29,491 nt of DNA. Origin: an uncultured Lachnospiraceae bacterium (GTDB lineage: Bacteria; Bacillota_A; Clostridia; Lachnospirales; Lachnospiraceae). The notes beneath the pieces are model-generated. The model searched no databases, was not told the DNA's origin, and saw only the letters and a list, made by a program, of their open reading frames with translations. Below are positions 17,302 to 24,660 of the stretch, one piece after another. A program made the position numbers and the translations under genes. The stretch is from assembly GCA_947564305.1 (NCBI GenBank), contig CANOBT010000069.1, positions 1 to 29,491 of the forward strand, written 5' to 3'. Position 1 is the first letter of the stretch; every line of letters begins with the position of its first letter.

Positions 17302-19986
17302 TTACTTCCTGCTCGTTCTAAAAATCTCCAGACATATATCTTTGTCCGCGCATTTATCACATAAAATATTATACGATTTTCGATATTTGTCTTGATTGAG
17401 ATTCTCATCATTTAACGTATGATCTACCTCGTCCTGTGTTGCATTCTTAAATACTTCGCAAATTGCTTGATCGACTACCTTACCACTGGGCACAGAAAGG
17501 AAATTCTCACGTTTTAGCATATAATCTATTTCTTTATCCTTAATGTTCGTAAACTTCCCGTGAAATACTGCTTTCTTCTCTATGTAATCTTCTGCCATAT
17601 TGATAGCGTCTATTTTATCTGAACGATTCATAAACGGAAAATCAAATGTCAACTCATCCATCTGTTCCGTCAAGTAATTCCTCACCATGCTTTTAACATA
17701 AGTCTTTCCTGAAAACTCCCTTCTTGCCCGGTGTTCCAGCAATACGGTCAGATACAGCTTTAAAAGGAAATCATCTTTGTAGACGGATTTTTCCTCAATA
17801 ACCGTTTCCAACAGGAACCGATATCTGCACAATCTGTATTTCATCAGATCATATTGCGAAAACTCCCTGTATAGCGGTTCTTCTACTGTTATATAGCCAT
17901 CATATTTCTTTGACGCACGTGGATCATCAAAAATATACGGCGTGACGTTTGCATTAAGCACCCTTAACAAATAATACAGTTCGTTTTCCTGATCAGGCGC
18001 ATTCTTAATATAGCTCAGCTTTATCTTGCATTTACTGAACGCAAGCCCATACACTAACGCATAGCGTCTGAAATTCTTATACTCCAAACGTGAAGTAACA
18101 TATACCTGGTATTTCCAATCTACCGGTGCCTGTGCGACCTCAAAAAAATCTATATCAAGCGGCCACGGAAATTCATCCCTGTGTGTAATACTCATATCTT
18201 GGTCAGACAGACAGGTAAAGTGATAGATCTTGTCCTGTCCCTTGGAATTTTTTCTTAAAACATCTCCGTCAATCTGCTCAAAATTTCTGGCAATCCACCG
18301 CGCCCCTTTTCCTTCTTGCGGAACCTGCTGAAGATAAATCTGCATCGTTTCCCTCAAGCAATCAAAGGAAGCTTTCGCCTCCACGCCTTGAACCTCTTTC
18401 AGGTGTTCCAAAACCCTTTGTACAATTTCCCTGAATTCAGAATCTATGTCTTCTTTCGTCAGCACCTGTTTTACCAGTACGTCTGTCACTTTATCATAAA
18501 ATGCCTTGAAATCATTTTCCTGATCACTGAAGTCTTTAAAAAAGGTATCTGCCACCTCGTTTAATGCCTTTAAAGCCGTGATCAGATTATCGATTTCATC
18601 CGGGCTCACATCATAATAATCAACCCGAGACAGTTCTTTTGATTCTAAAGAATCCGAATCTATGTCCTCTATTCTCTCTTTTAATTTCTTTAACTTTTTG
18701 ATGATTCTCCTTATGGTCTTCTCATCTTGAAAATACAGTTTGCATTGATCGAAAGTAGTAACAACCTGCCCTTTCCTCCCTTCAGCAATGATCCCACAGG
18801 AAAGACATTCATAAATATCATTGATATCCTGTATTAACATTCCTTTGGATTCTGCGTCCCATAAATTTGTTATCGCTATAAAAAAATGTCCAATCGGATA
18901 ATCCAGAAAATTGCGTTCCCCGAACTGTTCCGGAAAGTATATCTTCAGGATGTCATTTACATTGCTGTTTGCGGCATAGATTTGTTCATCCATGTAATAA
19001 AGAGCAGATCGTTTATAATGGTCCTTTGCTCTTTCTATTTCTGCGTCTTCAAACTTTTTAGCAATATATCCGGCAAATTCCGTCTGATTGTCAAACTGAG
19101 TTACCTCAATCCGGTCAAAATAGTCAATCGTTGCCGTACTTCCCGCAATCATAGCTGCAATATTATCCGCGATACGACCTCCCTCAAAATCCTTACTGTG
19201 ATCATAAAAATTCTGAGGTGAAAAGGTTATCTTACTCTCAAACCAGGAGTATACGTTCAACCATGTATGGTATACATTTTTATAATCCGAAACATAATTG
19301 AACAGAATAAATACATTCTTGTGTACACCCAGCATCTCAATAGTCTTCAACATAATCGGAGAAAACTGATGGATTCCATGTACAATGACCGTATCCTTTT
19401 TTACCTCTGCCAGCCGATCCGGATTACTTTCTTTGTAGGATGCGTCTCGAAATGCATCTTCCATCGTTTTTGTGATAGATGTATCGATTTCCTCCACAGT
19501 AAATCCGTCTTTCAGCATAAAAAACTTATTATGCGTCCTGCGCAGCTCTCTGTATATTTCAACCACACATTTCTGCTCATAAGTTAAAGCCGCATCCTGT
19601 ATATGATCCGGATTCATGCCCAATTCAAACATAATCCGGATACTCTTTACTACATACGCCCGGTTTCTTTTCAGAGACAGCCGGATATCATCTATATTTA
19701 TATCCTCGGCGATCATTTCATCAAAAGACATATACCCTATAAGATTGTCTACCGCCGCCCTCTGATTGATTTCGGTTACAGAACTCTCCCATTCATCATA
19801 TAGGGTATTTATGAATCTTGTTATGGTTGTAAGTTTCCCTATAAAAAAATCATTCTTATATTGGTCACACAAGCCATTAACCAGAGTCTGTGAAGCGCAT
19901 AAATGGAATCCATTTTTTACAAATCCCCAATAGAGCTCTCTATGTAATCTGTACGGATTGCTATATGTGTAAATAACTATTGCCAT
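17302..19986 (-). CDS. AddB/RecC-like helicase-nuclease partner with iron-sulphur cysteines
   Basis: From ATG 19986 the protein is 894 aa; GGAGGTGAG lies 5-6 bp before it, which favours this over the longer frame from 20052. The N-terminal half resembles an inactive UvrD-like fold as in AddB: it lacks a Walker A, yet has a motif-II-like strand TVIVHGIHQFSPIMLKTI. The C-terminal part opens with YRLCRYRFLLETV (about 717-729), the start of many AddB/Cas4 PD-(D/E)XK domains, and ends with CDKCADKDIC (876-885), giving C720 plus CxxCx5C. This is the AddB/Cas4 iron-sulphur cysteine arrangement. I cannot find the D...ExK catalytic residues between them, so the nuclease may be dead and structural. It overlaps the NERD-UvrD gene by 10 bp, so the two probably form an AddAB-like pair. 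Confidence 0.65.
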   Translation of the reverse strand: MAIVIYTYSNPYRLHRELYWGFVKNGFHLCASQTLVNGLCDQYKNDFFIGKLTTITRFINTLYDEWESSVTEINQRAAVDNLIGYMSFDEMIAEDINIDDIRLSLKRNRAYVVKSIRIMFELGMNPDHIQDAALTYEQKCVVEIYRELRRTHNKFFMLKDGFTVEEIDTSITKTMEDAFRDASYKESNPDRLAEVKKDTVIVHGIHQFSPIMLKTIEMLGVHKNVFILFNYVSDYKNVYHTWLNVYSWFESKITFSPQNFYDHSKDFEGGRIADNIAAMIAGSTATIDYFDRIEVTQFDNQTEFAGYIAKKFEDAEIERAKDHYKRSALYYMDEQIYAANSNVNDILKIYFPEQFGERNFLDYPIGHFFIAITNLWDAESKGMLIQDINDIYECLSCGIIAEGRKGQVVTTFDQCKLYFQDEKTIRRIIKKLKKLKERIEDIDSDSLESKELSRVDYYDVSPDEIDNLITALKALNEVADTFFKDFSDQENDFKAFYDKVTDVLVKQVLTKEDIDSEFREIVQRVLEHLKEVQGVEAKASFDCLRETMQIYLQQVPQEGKGARWIARNFEQIDGDVLRKNSKGQDKIYHFTCLSDQDMSITHRDEFPWPLDIDFFEVAQAPVDWKYQVYVTSRLEYKNFRRYALVYGLAFSKCKIKLSYIKNAPDQENELYYLLRVLNANVTPYIFDDPRASKKYDGYITVEEPLYREFSQYDLMKYRLCRYRFLLETVIEEKSVYKDDFLLKLYLTVLLEHRARREFSGKTYVKSMVRNYLTEQMDELTFDFPFMNRSDKIDAINMAEDYIEKKAVFHGKFTNIKDKEIDYMLKRENFLSVPSGKVVDQAICEVFKNATQDEVDHTLNDENLNQDKYRKSYNILCDKCADKDICLEIFRTSRK

Positions 19987-22900
19987 AAATCGCTCACCTC
20001 CAGATACCGTCCCCAGCTGTTCTCTATATCTGTATCTACATCCCTTAACCACACAACATTTCTAATTGCTCTTGTCAAAGCGACATAAAGAATCCTCGAT
20101 TCCTCGCTTATCTTCTCGTGAATTTCAGTCCTTTGATCAAATCCGCTGCTGTAATCGAAACCATTTTTATCATAGGAAAAGCCGTATGATACTTTACCAT
20201 CCACGATATTGACGTTCAAACCTCCGGTATTAATGTTGGAAATATCTTCATTGGTAAACGGCAGAATAACCGTGCCATATTCCAATCCTTTTGATTTATG
20301 GATCGTTGTACATACCACCTGAATTTCATCAAACTCCAACACTTTATTACGCGAAGCTTCCTCCTGATGCGTAGTGATATTGATTTTCAGGAATTCGTAG
20401 ACCATATTGATGGTAAGATACTCTCTGGAATATCTTCTTGTGATTTTTTCGATAAGGCATTCATAGTTTTCCCTGTATGCCCTTCTTTCATCGTTCCCAT
20501 AGCATCTTACCCAGGGCTTTGCTGCTTCATAAATATCACGAAGTCCAACCAGCACAGGTCTTGACTCAAAATCTGTTACAATCTGCCTCCATGTTTTGCC
20601 CAAATGCAGCATAAAGTATTCATCCAGAATCCTGATCAGCTCATCTGTTTTATCTACTTCTTCATAGCCCGATATCTTTACCAAATTAATGTCCAAATAC
20701 ACATAGTTCGACCGGATCAGATTTGTAAGGTAGACCTTATTGCGCGGATGTGTGATCGCCATAACCAGCTTATACAAATCCATCGTTGACGGCAACCTGT
20801 ATAAATCTCCGCCTTCCGTAACTCTAATCGTAACTCCAGCCTTTTCCGCTTCCTTAAGGATATTACTGATCTGCCAATTGTAACGCACAAGAATAGCAAT
20901 CTTCTTTTCCTCATGTGAAAGCTTGTACGCTTTACTGATCACTTCAAGCTTTCTGATCTGATTGTCTATCTCCTTAAACAGATCATCATACAAGCTTTCC
21001 TTGTTTTTGCTATGTACATCCAGCTTGCAGAAAAGCTGCGTTTCGTCATATTCTTTTCTTTCTCTGCTTTTCAATCTGTCACGAACTTCCTCATACGGAA
21101 GTACTTGTTCATTACCCATCTCTGAGAACACAGAATGAAATTTGTCGAGCAATCTACTGTCAGTCCTATAATTTCGGTTTAATGTATACTCTATCCATTC
21201 GCCAATGCCGTTTGTTCCGGTAACCTTTTCAAAAGCACTTAAGGTAGCCCCTCTGAACCTGTAAATACTCTGCTTCAGATCGCCAACGACAAACAACCGG
21301 CACTTCGAACCAAATAATTTCTGTAAGCCGGTTATCGTTTCAATCTGTGCATCATCCGTATCCTGAAATTCATCTACAAAAACATATTTGAATTTATTGC
21401 CCTGCCCCATCAATTTCCCGGCATCCACAAGATTATGAATTTGAATCATGCATTCCTTAAGACCGATCAGGTTATTTTCTTTAAGTTGGAGGGCATACTG
21501 CGTTTCAGCCCTCATGATCACTTGTTCGATCAGTTCGTTGAAATATGGCATACTCGCCGGAGGATTCCCAAAATCGCTGATATTCAGATCTTTTATGTCA
21601 ATACTGCGGTCATATAATTTCCCGCTAAATGATAGCATCAGCTCTTCGAGTTTATAGATCGGCATCGTCAACTGACGCACAAAATCCGGATTTTCGGCAT
21701 CTTTCTCCAAAAGATACTCGTTCAGATATTGATGATACAATTGCTTCCTGTTATATGTTTCACTTGTAATCTGGCTGTCATATCCCAGACCCATTCTCAT
21801 ACAATCCTTTTGAAGCAAAGAAATCGCAAATTTATGGATCGTCGAAATCTGGATTTGACTCATTTCTTCGATCAGACGCATATACTTCTCATTGGACGTG
21901 AGAATAAAATAATTCATGAACATCTTTTTCAGTCTGATCTTCATGTTATCTGCTGCATCTTTTGTAAATGTGATCATGGCGATCTCACCGGCAATATCGA
22001 CTACTGCATCTGCGTTCTTATTACAAAGATATGCCACACGTGACACCATCGAATATGTCTTACCTGTACCTGCACCTGCCATGATCAATATATTCCTGTC
22101 AGTTGGCGCATGCTCTATTTCATACTGCTGAAAGTTAAAGTCTGTCTCGTCTGACAGTTTTTTTAATATTCCCTCCTCCTCATCTGTCATCACGCCCTCT
22201 TCGATTAGGAGATCCTTTTCGACATAAGTGTTAAGAGCAGAAACAACTTCAACCTCGCAGTTAAATATGCTATAGCTGTTTTTAGTTGTAACTACTTCCT
22301 CTCTCCAAGTATCGATAACAAGGTCTTTTTTATTCGGATGGATTTTTCTTTCTATGAACCTCTTTTCAAGCTCTTTAACTATTTTCAGCATCGCATCATT
22401 GGATGAAACAAACACAATTTCCTTGATGCCCCTAAAATATTCCTCTGCAATCTCCACTGCGTCCTCGTAACGAAAGACATCTTTGAAGATTCTTAACCGG
22501 GAATACCCGGGATTTAACGATTGCTGTTCTGCCTTTAAGTCATAATTCGGTTCAAAGTGATGACGTATTAGCGCAAACATTTTAGGATCAAGGTCGTCAT
22601 GCTTTGTACCTTTGTCGATGATATACCTCTCGTTAAATTTCTGATATAGCTTTAGCGCTTCAGACAGGTCTTCACGGAATATAGTTTCATTTAATTCAGA
22701 AACTATATTGAGACCTTTTGCAAAATATTCACTCTTGGATATATAGGGATAGCATACGAAACTCATCACCAGAGGATTCATTCCAAGCTCACGCTGAATT
22801 TTCTTTCGCAAATCAAACCGATAGCCTCTGACTTGTCCACGCGGACTATCTTCCGGATTCTCCGCTCCGGCCAAAAAAATAGTATTTGCGTCTATAACAT

Positions 22901-23102
22901 TCAAAATCCCATCTGGATTCCATCCCTTGACTTCAACAACAAATAGTCCCATATTTGGAGAAATTACGCAGAAATCATATTCGCGTCCGTTAATGCTTCT
23001 TGTATTATAAATAACCCAATCAGACGGAAGATTCTTGTAAAAATCGTGCCAAACCTTCTTCTCTCCCTCATATTTGGGCTCTTTGTCAATCATCTTTGCC
23101 AT
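19977..23102 (-). CDS. NERD nuclease-UvrD/AddA-like helicase fusion
   Basis: From ATG 23102 (1041 aa; a TTG at 23123 would add 7 residues) the protein begins with a NERD domain. It has D in REYDFCVISP (about 43), then VVEVKGWNP with E57 and K59, the D-ExK layout of a PD-(D/E)XK nuclease. The superfamily 1 helicase follows: Walker A IMAGAGTGKT (about 340-349), VDEFQDTD (576-583), a C-terminal TTIHKSKGLEYGTVILPF motif, and LYVALTRA near the end. It lacks the C-terminal nuclease domain of AddA/RecB; the nuclease is at the other end. As first gene of the train, next to an AddB-like partner, it may degrade invader DNA that lacks phosphorothioate. A NERD-helicase alone also occurs outside defence loci, so that role is inferred. 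Confidence 0.8.
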   Translation of the reverse strand: MAKMIDKEPKYEGEKKVWHDFYKNLPSDWVIYNTRSINGREYDFCVISPNMGLFVVEVKGWNPDGILNVIDANTIFLAGAENPEDSPRGQVRGYRFDLRKKIQRELGMNPLVMSFVCYPYISKSEYFAKGLNIVSELNETIFREDLSEALKLYQKFNERYIIDKGTKHDDLDPKMFALIRHHFEPNYDLKAEQQSLNPGYSRLRIFKDVFRYEDAVEIAEEYFRGIKEIVFVSSNDAMLKIVKELEKRFIERKIHPNKKDLVIDTWREEVVTTKNSYSIFNCEVEVVSALNTYVEKDLLIEEGVMTDEEEGILKKLSDETDFNFQQYEIEHAPTDRNILIMAGAGTGKTYSMVSRVAYLCNKNADAVVDIAGEIAMITFTKDAADNMKIRLKKMFMNYFILTSNEKYMRLIEEMSQIQISTIHKFAISLLQKDCMRMGLGYDSQITSETYNRKQLYHQYLNEYLLEKDAENPDFVRQLTMPIYKLEELMLSFSGKLYDRSIDIKDLNISDFGNPPASMPYFNELIEQVIMRAETQYALQLKENNLIGLKECMIQIHNLVDAGKLMGQGNKFKYVFVDEFQDTDDAQIETITGLQKLFGSKCRLFVVGDLKQSIYRFRGATLSAFEKVTGTNGIGEWIEYTLNRNYRTDSRLLDKFHSVFSEMGNEQVLPYEEVRDRLKSRERKEYDETQLFCKLDVHSKNKESLYDDLFKEIDNQIRKLEVISKAYKLSHEEKKIAILVRYNWQISNILKEAEKAGVTIRVTEGGDLYRLPSTMDLYKLVMAITHPRNKVYLTNLIRSNYVYLDINLVKISGYEEVDKTDELIRILDEYFMLHLGKTWRQIVTDFESRPVLVGLRDIYEAAKPWVRCYGNDERRAYRENYECLIEKITRRYSREYLTINMVYEFLKINITTHQEEASRNKVLEFDEIQVVCTTIHKSKGLEYGTVILPFTNEDISNINTGGLNVNIVDGKVSYGFSYDKNGFDYSSGFDQRTEIHEKISEESRILYVALTRAIRNVVWLRDVDTDIENSWGRYLEVSDLWQ

Positions 23103-23160
23103 TAGATCCGTACCCCGCCTCAATTGTAAATTGCGCTTTCTCTACTGTTTGCCCCTTCAT
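23086..23160 (-). other. Possible 24-codon leader ORF overlapping the NERD-UvrD start
   Basis: ATG 23160 with AAGGTG 9 bp upstream opens a frame (MKGQTVEKAQF...) that runs over the start codon of the helicase gene in another frame and stops 14 bases inside it. The helicase start has no strong ribosome site of its own, so translational coupling is possible. The frame is open back to 23211 without an upstream ATG, and may be the end of a lost gene. Confidence 0.3.
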
Positions 23161-23281
23161 CAAGTTCAGCACCTTTAAACTTCCAGCTTCTTCCAAGCTA
23201 ATATAGTTTTCCTAATTGTTCATATCCATACACTAATACACTTTAAAAGATATACAAAATAGTCTACTTTCATTATATATC

Positions 23282-23310
23282 ATAATAGCACAGCACCCTT
23301 GTTTATACAA
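23282..23310 (-). promoter_or_regulatory. Predicted promoter of the defence gene train
   Basis: TTGTAT (23305-23310), 17 bp, TATTAT (23282-23287) reads toward the NERD-UvrD gene and would give a leader of about 170 nt. A second TATAAT sits just downstream (about 23270-23276) without a matched -35. The toxin-antitoxin pair nearby has a very similar promoter beginning TTGTATAAA. Confidence 0.5.
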
Positions 23311-23344
23311 TCAGCTCATTAGCATTTATTGATATCAAAGTAAT

Positions 23345-23575
23345 TTATCTCACATTATTTGTAGTCCGAAAAAATAAGGTCAGAAAAGATTTCTCCATCT
23401 TGAGTCTCCGTGCGCAAAGTTCAATTTCAATTAGCAGCATATCCTTATAAATCGGATTATCCTCCACCAAACGTTCAAATCCTCTAAAATAAAGCGGTTC
23501 CGTTTGTCCATCCCCCCCACACACAAAAATATAATACGGTATCCTGAGGGGATACGACTGTTTATATAGATAATA
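23345..23575 (-). pseudogene. Gene remnant of unknown function before the defence operon
   Basis: A 76-codon open frame without a start codon ends at a TAA at 23345. Its sequence looks protein-like: CGGDGQTEPLYFRGFERL, then LLIEIELCARRLKM. I cannot name a family. It begins directly after the group II intron fragment on the same strand, so it may be the 3' end of a gene or element cut by the same event. The overlapping 91-codon frame at 23431-23706 reads through intron RNA and is not a gene. Confidence 0.35.
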
Positions 23576-23584
23576 CTACTGGGA

Positions 23585-23865
23585 TCCATCCAAAGCTGGA
23601 CATCATATAAGCGCTTGATATGATTTCTGTTCGTCAGACCAGAGTTTTGCCTCCAGCTTTCTTCAGATTCCACCTCACGATGGAACCCTTTCGCTTGGCT
23701 ATACACTTCCCACTACTAAGGCGTGTTACCAACTTTCATCGATTATATTACGTCCAAACTGGGCACACAGCACGAGGTCGCTGAAATCCTACGATTCCAA
23801 CGACCTCATCCCACATCTTTATAATCCCCAAAGTACAGTTCGTCTGTCTTCTATTTTTAACGCAC
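23585..23865 (-). mobile_element. Group II intron 5' fragment (domain I), no reverse transcriptase
   Basis: On the minus strand the segment starts with GTGCG (23861-23865), the usual group II 5' end. It holds a 15-bp stem with G-U pairs and a GTAG loop (23774-23807), then tracts I recognise from clostridial group II introns: CCAAGCGAAAGGGTTCC, GGAAGCTGGAGGC-like, and TCTGACGAACAGAAATC. The left limit is approximate. No domain V and no intron-encoded protein occur in the window, so this is a dead 5' remnant. Its first base lies 6 bp after the toxin gene stop. Confidence 0.65.
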
Positions 23866-23870
23866 CAAGC

Positions 23871-24224
23871 CTACTCACCCCAATAATCCAGCGTATCCTG
23901 CGATGTGGTAATTACCCCAAACAACTGATACATGAAATCTTCTTTCTCATTAAATATCTCAAGTATCAAAATTATCTCATCAAATATCCGATAAATGAAA
24001 TAGTTATGCTCTACAAAAAGCATATAATAATCGCAATCCAAATCGTACTTATCCCGCAAAGAAACTCCTAGTTCTGGAAACTTCTTTAATTCTGCAATAC
24101 TTTTGGAAATATGCTCTGAAAACTTGTCCGCTCTTTCTTTACCATGCGTTTCTTTGATTTCTTTTTTGATAGCCTTGCGTTTTGATAAGGCTGTCTCCGA
24201 ATAAACAATTTTCCTGTGTGTCAT
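23871..24224 (-). CDS. RelE/ParE-family toxin
   Basis: This 117-aa basic protein has the RelE/ParE layout: a helical N-terminus (ALSKRKAIKKEIKE), a long helix (SEHISKSIAELKKFPELG, 36-53), then beta strands DYYMLFVEHNYFIYRIFDE and IILILEIFNEKEDFMYQLFG near the end. RelE members are ribosome-dependent mRNA nucleases, whereas ParE members poison gyrase; the sequence does not decide which applies. The start ATG overlaps the antitoxin stop (ATGA), the usual toxin-second arrangement. It is intact, although the group II intron remnant begins right after its stop. Confidence 0.8.
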   Translation of the reverse strand: MTHRKIVYSETALSKRKAIKKEIKETHGKERADKFSEHISKSIAELKKFPELGVSLRDKYDLDCDYYMLFVEHNYFIYRIFDEIILILEIFNEKEDFMYQLFGVITTSQDTLDYWGE

Positions 24225-24442
24225 ATTTTATCCAGTTGTTCTTCTACTTCTTTTTCCGAATAAAAACCATTTTCCTGTACAGATTTCTCTGCCAGATTCA
24301 TCTTATCCATAAATGTCCTAAAAGCTCTCTCTTTTTCAGTAAGTTGATCCGAAGCTATAAGCTGCTCTACAAAATTCTCTACTTTGAGATAAGATTCTTG
24401 CGGAAGAAGATCTATTTTTCTTGTTAATTCTGCTGTGAGCAT
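24221..24442 (-). CDS. Antitoxin of the RelE/ParE-type pair
   Basis: This small acidic 73-aa protein has an N-terminal LTRKIDLLPQESYLKVENFV segment likely used for DNA binding and dimerisation. A charged C-terminal helix (FYSEKEVEEQLDKI) is of the type that wraps the toxin. A GAGGTGA ribosome site lies 6 bp before the ATG. The promoter upstream and the 4-bp overlap with the toxin indicate a two-gene operon, normally repressed by the antitoxin or the complex. Confidence 0.75.
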   Translation of the reverse strand: MLTAELTRKIDLLPQESYLKVENFVEQLIASDQLTEKERAFRTFMDKMNLAEKSVQENGFYSEKEVEEQLDKI

Positions 24443-24526
24443 ATTACATCACCTCATTTTTCTCTTTTAGATTTATCCAACTTTTGCATAACTTCTCCAG
24501 AAACCATCTTCTCATTCGTTTTTTCT

Positions 24527-24555
24527 ATTATAAGCGATAAATCTGTTTTATACAA
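24527..24555 (-). promoter_or_regulatory. Promoter of the toxin-antitoxin pair
   Basis: TTGTAT (24550-24555), 17 bp, TATAAT (24527-24532), followed by a leader of about 75 nt to the antitoxin ATG. The spacing is optimal and the -10 is a consensus box. Confidence 0.65.
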
Positions 24556-24606
24556 ACCCTTTGTATAGAATTTGCACCTTTCTCCGTTCACATACTCTCC
24601 CACGTA

Positions 24607-24660
24607 AACCATTCTATTTTGTTACTACCGTATGTACCATATTCTTACTAATCACAAACT
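24607..24660. repeat. 54-bp direct repeat, left copy (possible attachment site)
   Basis: It matches 29393-29446 at 50 of 54 positions in the same orientation. It contains the last three codons and stop of the TOTE-type gene. Read in the SpoIIID frame it gives ISKNMVHTVVTK and a stop, a decayed copy of the right repeat. Confidence 0.75.

Noticed and set aside
17302..20052. Longer start (20052) for the AddB-like protein
   Set aside because: The extra 22 codons lie inside the previous gene and have no ribosome site, while ATG 19986 has GGAGGTGAG at the right distance.
23431..23706. 91-codon minus-strand ORF as a small protein gene
   Set aside because: It reads through structured group II intron RNA and then into a different protein-like frame; it has no ribosome site.
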